From the NCBI GenBank assembly GCA_036403795.1, contig DASWQJ010000337.1:1-5663 (forward strand): a stretch of 5,663 nucleotides of DNA, in the 5' to 3' direction. Below are positions 1-5,523 of the stretch, in pieces. The translations under genes and the position numbers were made by a program. Within the stretch, counting starts at the first letter, position 1. The number at the start of each line of letters is the position of its first letter. The notes beneath the pieces were generated by a model. It had not been told where the DNA came from. It saw only the letters and a program-made list of their open reading frames with translations, and did no database searches. Source of the DNA: Stenotrophomonas_A sp036403795. GTDB taxonomy: Bacteria; Pseudomonadota; Gammaproteobacteria; Xanthomonadales; Xanthomonadaceae.

Positions 1-1
1 C

Positions 2-133
2 TCGTCCATCGTGATGAACAGCATCGGTGGACTGTCCAGCCGGTGGTTGTTGGCCTTGGGGGTGACCGGGTTCGTCGGCGCCGGGATGTGCGGCCTGTGG
101 ATCCTCTACGCGATCTGGCGTAGCGGCAGGTAA
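2..133 (+). CDS. C-terminal fragment of an unidentified membrane protein
   Basis: An open frame enters at the left edge and ends at TAA (131-133). The visible 43 residues contain one strongly hydrophobic stretch, starting WLLALGVTGFVGAG and continuing through CGLWILYAIW, that is long enough for a single transmembrane helix, followed by a short basic tail ending RSGR. An internal ATG at 14-16 could begin a 39-residue protein, but nothing resembling a Shine-Dalgarno precedes it in the 13 bases available, so a longer protein truncated by the window edge is the simpler reading. The stop lies 47 bp before the lexA start on the same strand. I do not recognise the family and cannot assign a function; it could also be a chance open frame, since only 43 codons are visible. 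Confidence 0.4.
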   Translation, partial: SSIVMNSIGGLSSRWLLALGVTGFVGAGMCGLWILYAIWRSGR

Positions 134-143
134 GCGACGCCCC

Positions 144-172
144 TTGCAGAGCAGGGCTGTTAGTAGTAATAC
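144..172 (+). promoter_or_regulatory. Candidate lexA promoter
   Basis: A weak -35-like TTGCAG (144-149) is separated by 17 bp from a -10-like TAATAC (167-172) that lies inside the LexA operator. A start of transcription about 7 bases further on would fall at or next to the lexA ATG (181). Both hexamers match the consensus at only three of six positions, so the assignment rests mainly on the spacing and on the expected overlap of operator and promoter. Confidence 0.35.
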
Positions 173-179
173 TACTAAC
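159..179. promoter_or_regulatory. LexA operator (SOS box) of lexA
   Basis: A perfect palindrome: GTTAGTAGTA (159-168), central A (169), TACTACTAAC (170-179), ten complementary base pairs on each side. It contains the pattern TTAG-N6-TACTA, described as the LexA motif of Xylella and Xanthomonas and quite different from the CTGT-N8-ACAG box of enteric bacteria. Its position one base before the lexA ATG and across the candidate -10 element indicates autorepression by blocking RNA polymerase. I found no second copy in the window. Confidence 0.93.
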
Positions 180-180
180 C

Positions 181-825
181 ATGGACCTGACCGATACCCA
201 GCAAGCCATCCTGTCGATGATCGCCCAGCGAATCGACCACGAGGGTGTACCTCCTTCCCAGACCGAAATCGCCCGCGCCTTCGGTTTCAAGGGGGTGCGC
301 GCTGCGCAATATCACCTGGAGGCGCTGGAACAGGCCGGGGCCATCCGCCGGGTGCCGGGGCAGGCCCGTGGCATCCGGCTGGTGGCTTCCGGCAGCGGAC
401 AAGGCGCCACGGCCGCCGAGCCGATGGTGGGCGCCGAGCAAGTGCTGCGCCTGCCGATACTGGGGCGCGTGGCGGCAGGCCTGCCGATCGGGGCGGATAT
501 CGGCTCGGAGGATTTCGTCGTCCTGGATCGGGTGTTCTTCTCGCCGGCGCCCGATTACTTGCTCAAGGTCCAGGGCGATTCCATGCGCGATGAGGGGATC
601 TTCGATGGCGACCTGATCGGCGTGCACCGCACGCGCGATGCGCGGTCCGGCCAGATCGTGGTGGCGCGCATCGACGAGGAAATCACCGTCAAGCTCCTAA
701 AGATCGGCAAGGACCGGATACGCCTGTTGCCGCGCAATCCCGACTACGCGCCCATCGAGGTGCAGCCAGACCAGGAGTTCGCGATCGAAGGGCTGTATTG
801 CGGATTGCTGAGGCCCAATCGCTGA
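181..825 (+). CDS. lexA: LexA, SOS repressor and self-cleaving serine peptidase
   Basis: LexA binds SOS boxes as a dimer and represses DNA-damage genes; contact with RecA filaments triggers autocleavage. The 214-residue protein has the N-terminal winged helix-turn-helix (about residues 1-70, with PPSQTEIARAFGF and the recognition segment KGVRAAQYHLEAL), a short linker, and the S24 peptidase domain. The cleavage site is Ala99-Gly100 in GRVAAG, the nucleophile Ser134 in QGDSMRDEG and the general base Lys171 in ITVKLLK; all three are shifted by the same 15 residues from E. coli Ala84, Ser119 and Lys156, which supports the alignment. It is 12 residues longer than E. coli LexA, the extra length lying before the cleavage site. 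The ATG at 181 matches the family N-terminus (MDLTDTQQAIL); the next Met (residue 13) would delete the first helix. No Shine-Dalgarno precedes it because the operator occupies that space. Some xanthomonads carry a second LexA; this copy is the one next to recA. Confidence 0.97.
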   Translation: MDLTDTQQAILSMIAQRIDHEGVPPSQTEIARAFGFKGVRAAQYHLEALEQAGAIRRVPGQARGIRLVASGSGQGATAAEPMVGAEQVLRLPILGRVAAGLPIGADIGSEDFVVLDRVFFSPAPDYLLKVQGDSMRDEGIFDGDLIGVHRTRDARSGQIVVARIDEEITVKLLKIGKDRIRLLPRNPDYAPIEVQPDQEFAIEGLYCGLLRPNR

Positions 826-838
826 TGTGCCTGGCTGC

Positions 839-889
839 GGGTGCGCGGTTATCCGACGCGCGCATCCCCGGTTGGCCGCTGGCACGGCC
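839..889 (+). other. Two small hairpins between lexA and recA
   Basis: The first stem pairs 839-847 (GGGTGCGCG) with 859-868, nine pairs with one bulged T and an 11-nt loop. The second pairs GGCCG (874-878) with CGGCC (885-889) around a 6-nt loop. Neither is followed by a T tract; an A-rich run (896-906) comes next instead. They are therefore not good intrinsic terminators, but could modestly influence read-through from lexA into recA. The GC-rich sequence makes short stems likely by chance. Confidence 0.25.
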
Positions 890-956
890 CGTTCCAAAAA
901 AATAAATTGAACCTGTCGCTGGCGTCTCAGCCTTTGCGATGCACCTCCCCTAGATT
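879..956 (+). promoter_or_regulatory. Region likely to hold the recA promoter
   Basis: The A-rich run at 896-906 stands out from the GC-rich surroundings. Two weak options exist: CTGGCA (879-884) with TAAATT (903-908) at 18-bp spacing, or the -10-like TAGATT (951-956), which lacks a convincing -35 but is well placed, 35 bp before the recA ATG. No LexA box is present. I cannot decide between these from sequence alone. Confidence 0.3.
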
Positions 957-991
957 GTCGACATTCCGATTCACTGACGAGGACCACCCAG

Positions 992-2023
992 ATGGATGAG
1001 AACAAAAAGCGCGCCCTGGCCGCCGCCCTGAGCCAGATCGAAAAGCAATTCGGCAAGGGTTCGGTAATGCGCATGGGCGATCGGGTCATCGAAGCCGTGG
1101 AGGTCATCCCGACCGGCTCGCTGATGCTGGACATCGCGCTGGGCATCGGTGGTCTTCCCAAGGGCCGCGTGGTCGAGGTCTACGGGCCTGAATCCTCGGG
1201 CAAGACCACGCTGACCCTGCAGGCCATCGCCGAGTGCCAGAAGAAGGGCGGTACGGCAGCCTTCATCGACGCCGAGCACGCGCTGGACCCGATCTACGCG
1301 GGCAAGCTGGGCGTCAATGTCGACGACCTGCTGCTGTCTCAGCCCGACACCGGTGAGCAGGCGCTGGAAATCGCCGACATGCTGGTGCGCTCGGGATCGG
1401 TCGACATCGTGGTCATCGACTCGGTCGCAGCGCTCACGCCCAAGGCGGAAATCGAGGGCGAAATGGGTGACCAGCTGCCGGGCCTGCAGGCTCGCCTGAT
1501 GAGCCAGGCCCTGCGCAAGCTGACCGGCAACATCAAGCGTTCCAATACGTTGGTGGTCTTCATCAACCAGCTCCGCATGAAGATCGGCGTGATGATGCCG
1601 GGCCAGAGCCCGGAAGTTACGACGGGCGGCAATGCGCTCAAGTTCTATGCCTCCGTGCGACTCGACATCCGCCGTATCGGCGCGATCAAGAAGGGCGACG
1701 AGATCATCGGCAACCAGACCAAGATCAAGGTCGTCAAGAACAAGCTGGCCCCTCCGTTCAAGCAGGTGATCACCGAGATCCTGTACGGCGAGGGCATCAG
1801 CCGCGAAGGCGAACTGATCGACATGGGCGTGGAGGCCAAGTTGGTCGAGAAAGCCGGTGCCTGGTACAGCTATGGCGATGAGCGGATCGGACAGGGCAAG
1901 GACAACGCCCGTGGCTATCTGCGCGACAACCCCAAGGTGGCCCAAAGGCTTGAGGCCGAGTTGCGCGAAAAGTTCCAACCGGCTGAAGCCGCTCGTGAAG
2001 AGAGTGAAAGCGCGGAAGATTGA
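992..2023 (+). CDS. recA: RecA recombinase and LexA co-protease
   Basis: RecA forms ATP-dependent filaments on single-stranded DNA, carries out homology search and strand exchange, and stimulates LexA autocleavage. The 343 residues show a short N-terminal helical region, Walker A GPESSGKT (65-72, Lys71), the catalytic glutamate Glu95 in FIDAEH, Walker B VVIDS (about 140-144, Asp143), DNA loop L1 around EGEMGDQLPGLQAR (155-168), loop L2 in the segment after INQLRMKIGV, TTGGNALKFYASVRLD (210-225), the KAGAWYSY motif (287-294), and an acidic C-terminal tail EESESAED, which in E. coli moderates DNA binding. Loop L2 reads MMPGQSPEVTTGG, two residues longer than E. coli MFGNPETTTGG. The start is supported by GAGGA (979-983), eight bases before the ATG. 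Length and motifs are complete, with no frameshift. recX follows after a terminator-like hairpin. Confidence 0.98.
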   Translation: MDENKKRALAAALSQIEKQFGKGSVMRMGDRVIEAVEVIPTGSLMLDIALGIGGLPKGRVVEVYGPESSGKTTLTLQAIAECQKKGGTAAFIDAEHALDPIYAGKLGVNVDDLLLSQPDTGEQALEIADMLVRSGSVDIVVIDSVAALTPKAEIEGEMGDQLPGLQARLMSQALRKLTGNIKRSNTLVVFINQLRMKIGVMMPGQSPEVTTGGNALKFYASVRLDIRRIGAIKKGDEIIGNQTKIKVVKNKLAPPFKQVITEILYGEGISREGELIDMGVEAKLVEKAGAWYSYGDERIGQGKDNARGYLRDNPKVAQRLEAELREKFQPAEAAREESESAED

Positions 2024-2030
2024 GTTTCGT

Positions 2031-2076
2031 CTATCGCGGGCGGCGGAGTCAGTGCTGTCCGTCCCGCGGTAGTTTT
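2031..2076 (+). terminator. Intrinsic-terminator-like hairpin between recA and recX
   Basis: CTATCGCGGG (2031-2040) pairs with CCCGCGGTAG (2063-2072): ten pairs including one T-G wobble, enclosing a 22-nt loop that can form a further CGG/CCG pairing. TTTT (2073-2076) follows directly. It starts seven bases after the recA stop. The stem is strong but the T tract is short, so partial termination is likely. In E. coli a terminator in the same place lets only a minor fraction of recA transcripts continue into recX; the same arrangement is inferred here. Confidence 0.75.
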
Positions 2077-2086
2077 GCTGCAGACC

Positions 2087-2093
2087 AGGAGGG
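2087..2093 (+). promoter_or_regulatory. Orphan Shine-Dalgarno-like AGGAGGG
   Basis: AGGAGGG is a near-perfect anti-16S match, but no ATG, GTG or TTG lies within a usable distance (about 5-13 bases) downstream in any frame, and a TAG (2094-2096) in the recX frame follows immediately. The recX ATG is 45 bases further on. It may be a ribosome standby site or a coincidence. Confidence 0.3.
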
Positions 2094-2138
2094 TAGGCGC
2101 CAGGGAAGGCGCAATCTCCGCATAGTCCGGACATAGAT

Positions 2139-2630
2139 ATGAGCGACGAGGCTGAACCACGACGCCGTGCTCGCAGGCCGCGACCGGAGCCCACGCCCGT
2201 GCAGCGCGCGTTGGGCCTGCTGGTTCGGCGCGAGCACTCCCGCAAGGAACTGGTGCGCAAGCTCCGGGGACGCGGGGTGGAGGCCGAGGTTGCCGACGCG
2301 GCCGTTGGCCGGCTGGCCGGGGAGGGATGGCAGGACGACGAGCGGTTCGCGGTGTTCCTGGTGCGCAATCGCGTGGCCAGCGGGTACGGGCCGTTGCATA
2401 TCCGTGCCGAGCTGGGTACCCACGGCTTGGACCGTGAGGCCATTGCCGCAGCCATGGCGACCTTTGAGGGCGACTGGCGCGAGAATGCGCGTGACCTGAT
2501 AAGGCGGCGATTCGGCGAGACAGGTCCCTCGGACCTGGCGCAGCGTCGCAAGGCCGCAGATCTGTTGGCGCGACGGGGTTTCGACTCGGACTGTATCCGC
2601 GCCGCGTCGCGATTCGATCCTGAGGACTGA
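2139..2630 (+). CDS. recX: RecX, regulator of RecA filaments
   Basis: RecX caps or destabilises RecA filaments and inhibits RecA ATPase and co-protease activity. The 163-residue protein begins with an unusually arginine-rich tail (PRRRARRPRPEP, residues 7-18), then the helical RecX repeats: RALGLLVRREHSRKELVRKLRGRG (about 23-46, with the family's SRKEL motif), WQDDERFAVFLVRNRVASGYGP (64-85, the most characteristic RecX segment, with D-E-R-F and GYGP), IRAELGTHGLD, and a last repeat around RKAADLLARRGFDSDCI (137-153). Length is typical of proteobacterial RecX. The ATG at 2139 is the first possible start after the in-frame TAG at 2094; only a weak GGA (2129-2131) sits at Shine-Dalgarno distance. 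It follows recA by 115 bp across a terminator-like hairpin and has no LexA box of its own, so it is probably expressed at a low level by read-through. Confidence 0.93.
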   Translation: MSDEAEPRRRARRPRPEPTPVQRALGLLVRREHSRKELVRKLRGRGVEAEVADAAVGRLAGEGWQDDERFAVFLVRNRVASGYGPLHIRAELGTHGLDREAIAAAMATFEGDWRENARDLIRRRFGETGPSDLAQRRKAADLLARRGFDSDCIRAASRFDPED

Positions 2631-2659
2631 GCGGGCTGGGCCTGTTACCCTTGGCGGTT

Positions 2660-2716
2660 TAGATTGTGTCCCTCTTCCGCGTCCCCATTTCTGGGGAAAG
2701 CGGCGGTGGCCGCCGC
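2660..2716 (+). promoter_or_regulatory. alaS upstream region: -10-like element and two tandem hairpins
   Basis: A -10-like TAGATT (2660-2665) without a clear -35 is followed by two stems. The first pairs TCCCC (2682-2686) with GGGGA (2693-2697) around a 6-nt loop. The second pairs GCGGCGG (2700-2706) with CCGCCGC (2710-2716) around the triloop TGG, seven uninterrupted GC pairs. Neither is followed by a T run, so they do not look like terminators for recX. They end 18 bases before the alaS ATG and would lie in its leader if transcription starts near 2672. The promoter call is weak; the stems are read directly from sequence. Confidence 0.35.
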
Positions 2717-2734
2717 CCGCCAGACTGCCAGCCC

Positions 2735-5383
2735 ATGACCACACCTGCCAAATTCAGCACCTCCCAGATCCGCAGCGATTTCCTCGAGTTCTTTCGGGGG
2801 AAGGGGCACACCATCGTGCCGTCGGCGCCCCTGGTGCCGGGCAACGATCCGACGTTGCTGTTCACCAACTCCGGCATGGTGCAGTTCAAGGACGTGTTCC
2901 TGGGGGCCGAGAAACGCAGTTATGTGCGCGCGGCCGACGTGCAGCGCTGCCTGCGTGCCGGCGGCAAACACAACGACCTGGACGCTGTCGGTTATACCGC
3001 GCGGCACCATACCTTCTTTGAAATGCTGGGCAATTGGTCTTTCGGCGACTATTTCAAGAAAGATGCCATTGCCTGGGCGTGGGAATTGCTGACCCAGGTG
3101 TGGAAGCTTCCGGCCGAGCGCCTGTTGGTGACCGTCTATCAAACCGATGACGAGGCCTACGCGCTGTGGCGCGACATGATCGGCATTCCCGAGTCGCGCA
3201 TCGTGCGGATCGGCGACAACAAGGGTGCGCCGTTCGCGTCGGACAACTTCTGGCAGATGGCTGAGACTGGGCCCTGCGGCCCCTGCACCGAGATCTTCTA
3301 CGACCACGGCGCCCATATCGCCGGTGGCCCTCCGGGATCTCCGGATGAAGATGGCGATCGCTTCATCGAGATCTGGAACCTGGTGTTCATGCAGTTCGAC
3401 CGGCAGCCGGACGGCACGCTGATGCCGCTGCCGGCGCCCTGTGTCGACACCGGCATGGGCCTGGAGCGCCTGGCCGCCATCCTGCAGCACGTGCATAGCA
3501 ACTACGAGATCGACGTGTTCCAGGCGCTGATCCGCAAGGCGTCGGAGCTGACCGGCATTGCCGATCTTGAGAACAAGTCGCTGCGGGTGATCTCCGATCA
3601 TATTCGCGCGTGTTCGTTCCTGATCGTCGACGGCGTGCTGCCGTCCAACGAAGGGCGTGGCTATGTGTTGCGCCGGATCATCCGGCGCGCGTTGCGCCAT
3701 GGCTGGATGCTCGGCGTGCGTCAGCCGTTCTTCCACAAAATGGTCGACACCTTGTCCGAACAGATGGGTCAGGCCTATCCGGAACTGCCGGCTGCCCGTG
3801 ACACGGTCGAGCGGGCGCTGCGGGCGGAGGAAGAGCGCTTTGCCGAGACGTTGGATGCCGGCATGAAGATCTTTGACGAGATCGCCTCTCGCTCGGGCAT
3901 CACGATCGCGGGCACCGACGCGTTCCGCCTGTACGACACCTACGGATTCCCGGTGGACTTGACCGCCGACATCGCGCGCGAGCGGGGCCTTGAGGTCGAC
4001 ATGGCCGGCTTTGAAGTGGCGATGGAGCAGCAGCGCGAGACCGCGCGTGCGGCCGGCAAGTTTGGCGGAGGCACCGCGTTGTCGGCCGAACTGGTCGCGC
4101 AACTGTCCCCGACGACATTCCTGGGTTACGACCAACTCGCCGCCGAGGGCCTCAGGGTCGTGGCACTGCTCAAGGAGGGGCGTCCGGTGGAATCGATCGC
4201 CGCGGGCGACGCGGCCATCGTCCTGACCGATCGCACGCCTTTCTACGCCGAGTCTGGCGGCCAGGTCGGCGATCTGGGTCGGTTGGGCGCGACGGGCGTC
4301 GAGTTTGAAGTCGACGACACCCAAAAGTTCGCCGGCCAGTTCCATGGCCACGTGGGCCGTTTGTTGTCTGGACGCGTTCAGATCGGCGACGTCCTGTCGG
4401 GCCATGTGGATGCCGTCCGCCGCGGCGCGACGATCCTCAACCACTCCGCAACGCACCTGCTGCATGCGGCGCTGCGCGAGGTGCTCGGCACGCACGTGCA
4501 GCAGAAGGGCTCGCTGGTCGCGCCGGACCGCCTGCGTTTCGATTTCTCACATTTCCAACCGATCAGCGCCGAAGATCTGGCGCTCGTCGAGCGCAAGGTC
4601 AATGCGCAGATCCGCGCCAACAACGCCGCCGAAGTGCACAACATGGGCATGCAGGAGGCGCTTGAGTTCGGTGCCATGGCGCTGTTTGGCGAGAAGTACG
4701 GCGAGCATGTGCGCGTGCTGAAGATGGGTGACTACTCCACCGAGCTGTGCGGTGGCACGCATGTCTCGCGGACCGGCGACATCGGCGTGTTCAAGATCAC
4801 CAGCGAAGGCGGCGTGTCCTCTGGCGTGCGTCGCATTGAAGCGGTGACCGGGCAGGGTGCGCTGGATTACATCACTCAAGAGGAGCGCCGACTTCACGAA
4901 GCCGCCGCGCTCATCGGTGCCAGCCCCCAGGACGTCGTCGACAAAATCAGGCAGCTGGGTGAGCGGCAGAAGAAGCTTGAACGCGAACTGGAGTCGCTGA
5001 AGGCCAAGGTCGCTTCTGGCGCCACGGCAGACCTGGCCCAATCGGCCGTGGACGTCGCCGGGGTCAAGGTATTGGCTGTGCGCCTGGAAGGGTTCGACGC
5101 GAAGGCGTTGCGCGAGGCCATGGATCGCCTGAAGCAGCAACTGGTGGATGCGGTGATCGTTCTGGCCGGTGTCCAGGACGGTAAGGTCGCACTGGTGGCT
5201 GGCGTGAACGGAATTGCAATGGGACGGGTCAAGGCCGGGGAACTCCTGGCGCATGTGGCCGGTCAGATCGGGGGCAAGGGCGGCGGCCGCCCGGACCTCG
5301 CCCAGGGTGGTGGCGACGACGGGCCCGCCCTTGTCCCTGCACTTCAGGGCATCCCAGCCTGGGTCAATCCACACCTGTCCTGA
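2735..5383 (+). CDS. alaS: Alanyl-tRNA synthetase
   Basis: This class II synthetase charges tRNA-Ala with alanine in the cytoplasm and hydrolyses mischarged Ser- and Gly-tRNA-Ala. From ATG 2735 it is 882 residues, the usual size. The catalytic domain (about 1-250) has the opening QIRSDFLEFF, the motif-2 region RAADVQRCLRAGGKHNDLD and motif 3 DTGMGLERLA (238-247); a tRNA-recognition helical region follows (ISDHIRACSFLIVDGVLPSNEGRGY, 286-310). The editing domain carries TPFYAESGGQVGD (501-513) and the zinc ligands His570 and His574 (HSATH) and Cys672 and His676 (CGGTH). Residues 716-763 are a coiled coil, and the C-terminal DHHA1-type domain ends with GGKGGGRPDLAQGGG (846-860). The frame is open back to a GTG at 2666, but those 23 extra residues (MSLFRVPISGES followed by a Gly/Arg/Pro-rich part) do not resemble AlaRS and come from the hairpin region. 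There is no recognisable Shine-Dalgarno before 2735. No frameshift or lost catalytic residue is seen. Confidence 0.97.
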   Translation: MTTPAKFSTSQIRSDFLEFFRGKGHTIVPSAPLVPGNDPTLLFTNSGMVQFKDVFLGAEKRSYVRAADVQRCLRAGGKHNDLDAVGYTARHHTFFEMLGNWSFGDYFKKDAIAWAWELLTQVWKLPAERLLVTVYQTDDEAYALWRDMIGIPESRIVRIGDNKGAPFASDNFWQMAETGPCGPCTEIFYDHGAHIAGGPPGSPDEDGDRFIEIWNLVFMQFDRQPDGTLMPLPAPCVDTGMGLERLAAILQHVHSNYEIDVFQALIRKASELTGIADLENKSLRVISDHIRACSFLIVDGVLPSNEGRGYVLRRIIRRALRHGWMLGVRQPFFHKMVDTLSEQMGQAYPELPAARDTVERALRAEEERFAETLDAGMKIFDEIASRSGITIAGTDAFRLYDTYGFPVDLTADIARERGLEVDMAGFEVAMEQQRETARAAGKFGGGTALSAELVAQLSPTTFLGYDQLAAEGLRVVALLKEGRPVESIAAGDAAIVLTDRTPFYAESGGQVGDLGRLGATGVEFEVDDTQKFAGQFHGHVGRLLSGRVQIGDVLSGHVDAVRRGATILNHSATHLLHAALREVLGTHVQQKGSLVAPDRLRFDFSHFQPISAEDLALVERKVNAQIRANNAAEVHNMGMQEALEFGAMALFGEKYGEHVRVLKMGDYSTELCGGTHVSRTGDIGVFKITSEGGVSSGVRRIEAVTGQGALDYITQEERRLHEAAALIGASPQDVVDKIRQLGERQKKLERELESLKAKVASGATADLAQSAVDVAGVKVLAVRLEGFDAKALREAMDRLKQQLVDAVIVLAGVQDGKVALVAGVNGIAMGRVKAGELLAHVAGQIGGKGGGRPDLAQGGGDDGPALVPALQGIPAWVNPHLS

Positions 5384-5388
5384 ACACC

Positions 5389-5420
5389 CGCCCCGCTAAT
5401 CTTGATGGCTGGCGGGGGCG
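5389..5420 (+). terminator. Weak terminator-like hairpin after alaS
   Basis: CGCCCCGC (5389-5396) pairs with GCGGGGGCG (5412-5420), eight pairs with one bulged G and a 15-nt loop; an alternative six-pair register is CCCGCC (5387-5392) with GGCGGG (5411-5416). It begins five bases after the alaS stop. There is no T run directly behind it, only TCTTTT about 17 bases later, so termination may be inefficient or Rho-assisted. Confidence 0.4.
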
Positions 5421-5430
5421 TCGTTACCAT
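5402..5430 (+). promoter_or_regulatory. Candidate csrA promoter
   Basis: TTGATG (5402-5407) and TACCAT (5425-5430) each match the sigma-70 hexamers at four of six positions with the ideal 17-bp spacing. Transcription would start near 5437 and give a leader of about 87 bases holding the hairpin and the three GGA motifs. It overlaps the alaS hairpin. Such matches also arise by chance. Confidence 0.35.
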
Positions 5431-5453
5431 CGTTCATCTTTTCCCTATTCGTA

Positions 5454-5515
5454 GGACGTTTCCGCAATCAGGAGCGTCGTTGCTGGCGGGAAAGAATCCC
5501 GCCAGTCCCAGGAGA
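5454..5515 (+). promoter_or_regulatory. csrA leader with stem-loop, GGA motifs and ribosome binding site
   Basis: CTGGCGGGA (5483-5491) pairs perfectly with TCCCGCCAG (5497-5505) around the loop AAGAA, nine pairs plus a possible outer G-T pair. GGA motifs, the core of CsrA binding sites, occur at 5454-5456, 5471-5473 and 5511-5513; the last two share the context CAGGAG and flank the stem. The third is part of the Shine-Dalgarno AGGAGA (5510-5515), eight bases before the csrA ATG. CsrA bound there would block ribosomes, as reported for csrA autoregulation in E. coli; here this is an inference. Confidence 0.5.
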
Positions 5516-5523
5516 TTTACAAA

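Noticed and set aside
141..156. Small inverted repeat CCC-TGC / GCA-GGG as terminator of the upstream gene
   Set aside because: Only six pairs with a bulge, and no T run behind it; likely chance.
144..593. Overlapping + strand frame through the lexA operator and 5' half of lexA
   Set aside because: It is a shifted frame of lexA with Arg/Gly/Ala-rich content and no motif; lexA accounts for the coding signal.
874..906. GGCCG/CGGCC hairpin plus A run as an intrinsic terminator for lexA
   Set aside because: On the + strand the run is A, not T; read on the minus strand the T run would come before the stem, not after it.
920..937. Sigma-54 type promoter (TGGC ... TTGC) before recA
   Set aside because: The distance between the GG and GC elements is about three bases too long for the strict -24/-12 spacing.
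971..2551. Long minus-strand open frame (526 codons) opposite recA and recX
   Set aside because: It lies antisense to two well-recognised genes, shows the His/Gln/Arg/Asp-rich composition typical of antisense frames in GC-rich DNA, and has no recognisable domain.
2666..2734. GTG at 2666 as the alaS start
   Set aside because: The 23 added residues do not resemble the AlaRS N-terminus and derive from hairpin sequence; the product from ATG 2735 begins exactly where the family does.
2645..4495. Very long minus-strand open frame (616 codons) opposite alaS
   Set aside because: Its openness is explained by strong GC bias at the third codon positions of alaS; the translation is low-complexity and matches no family I know.
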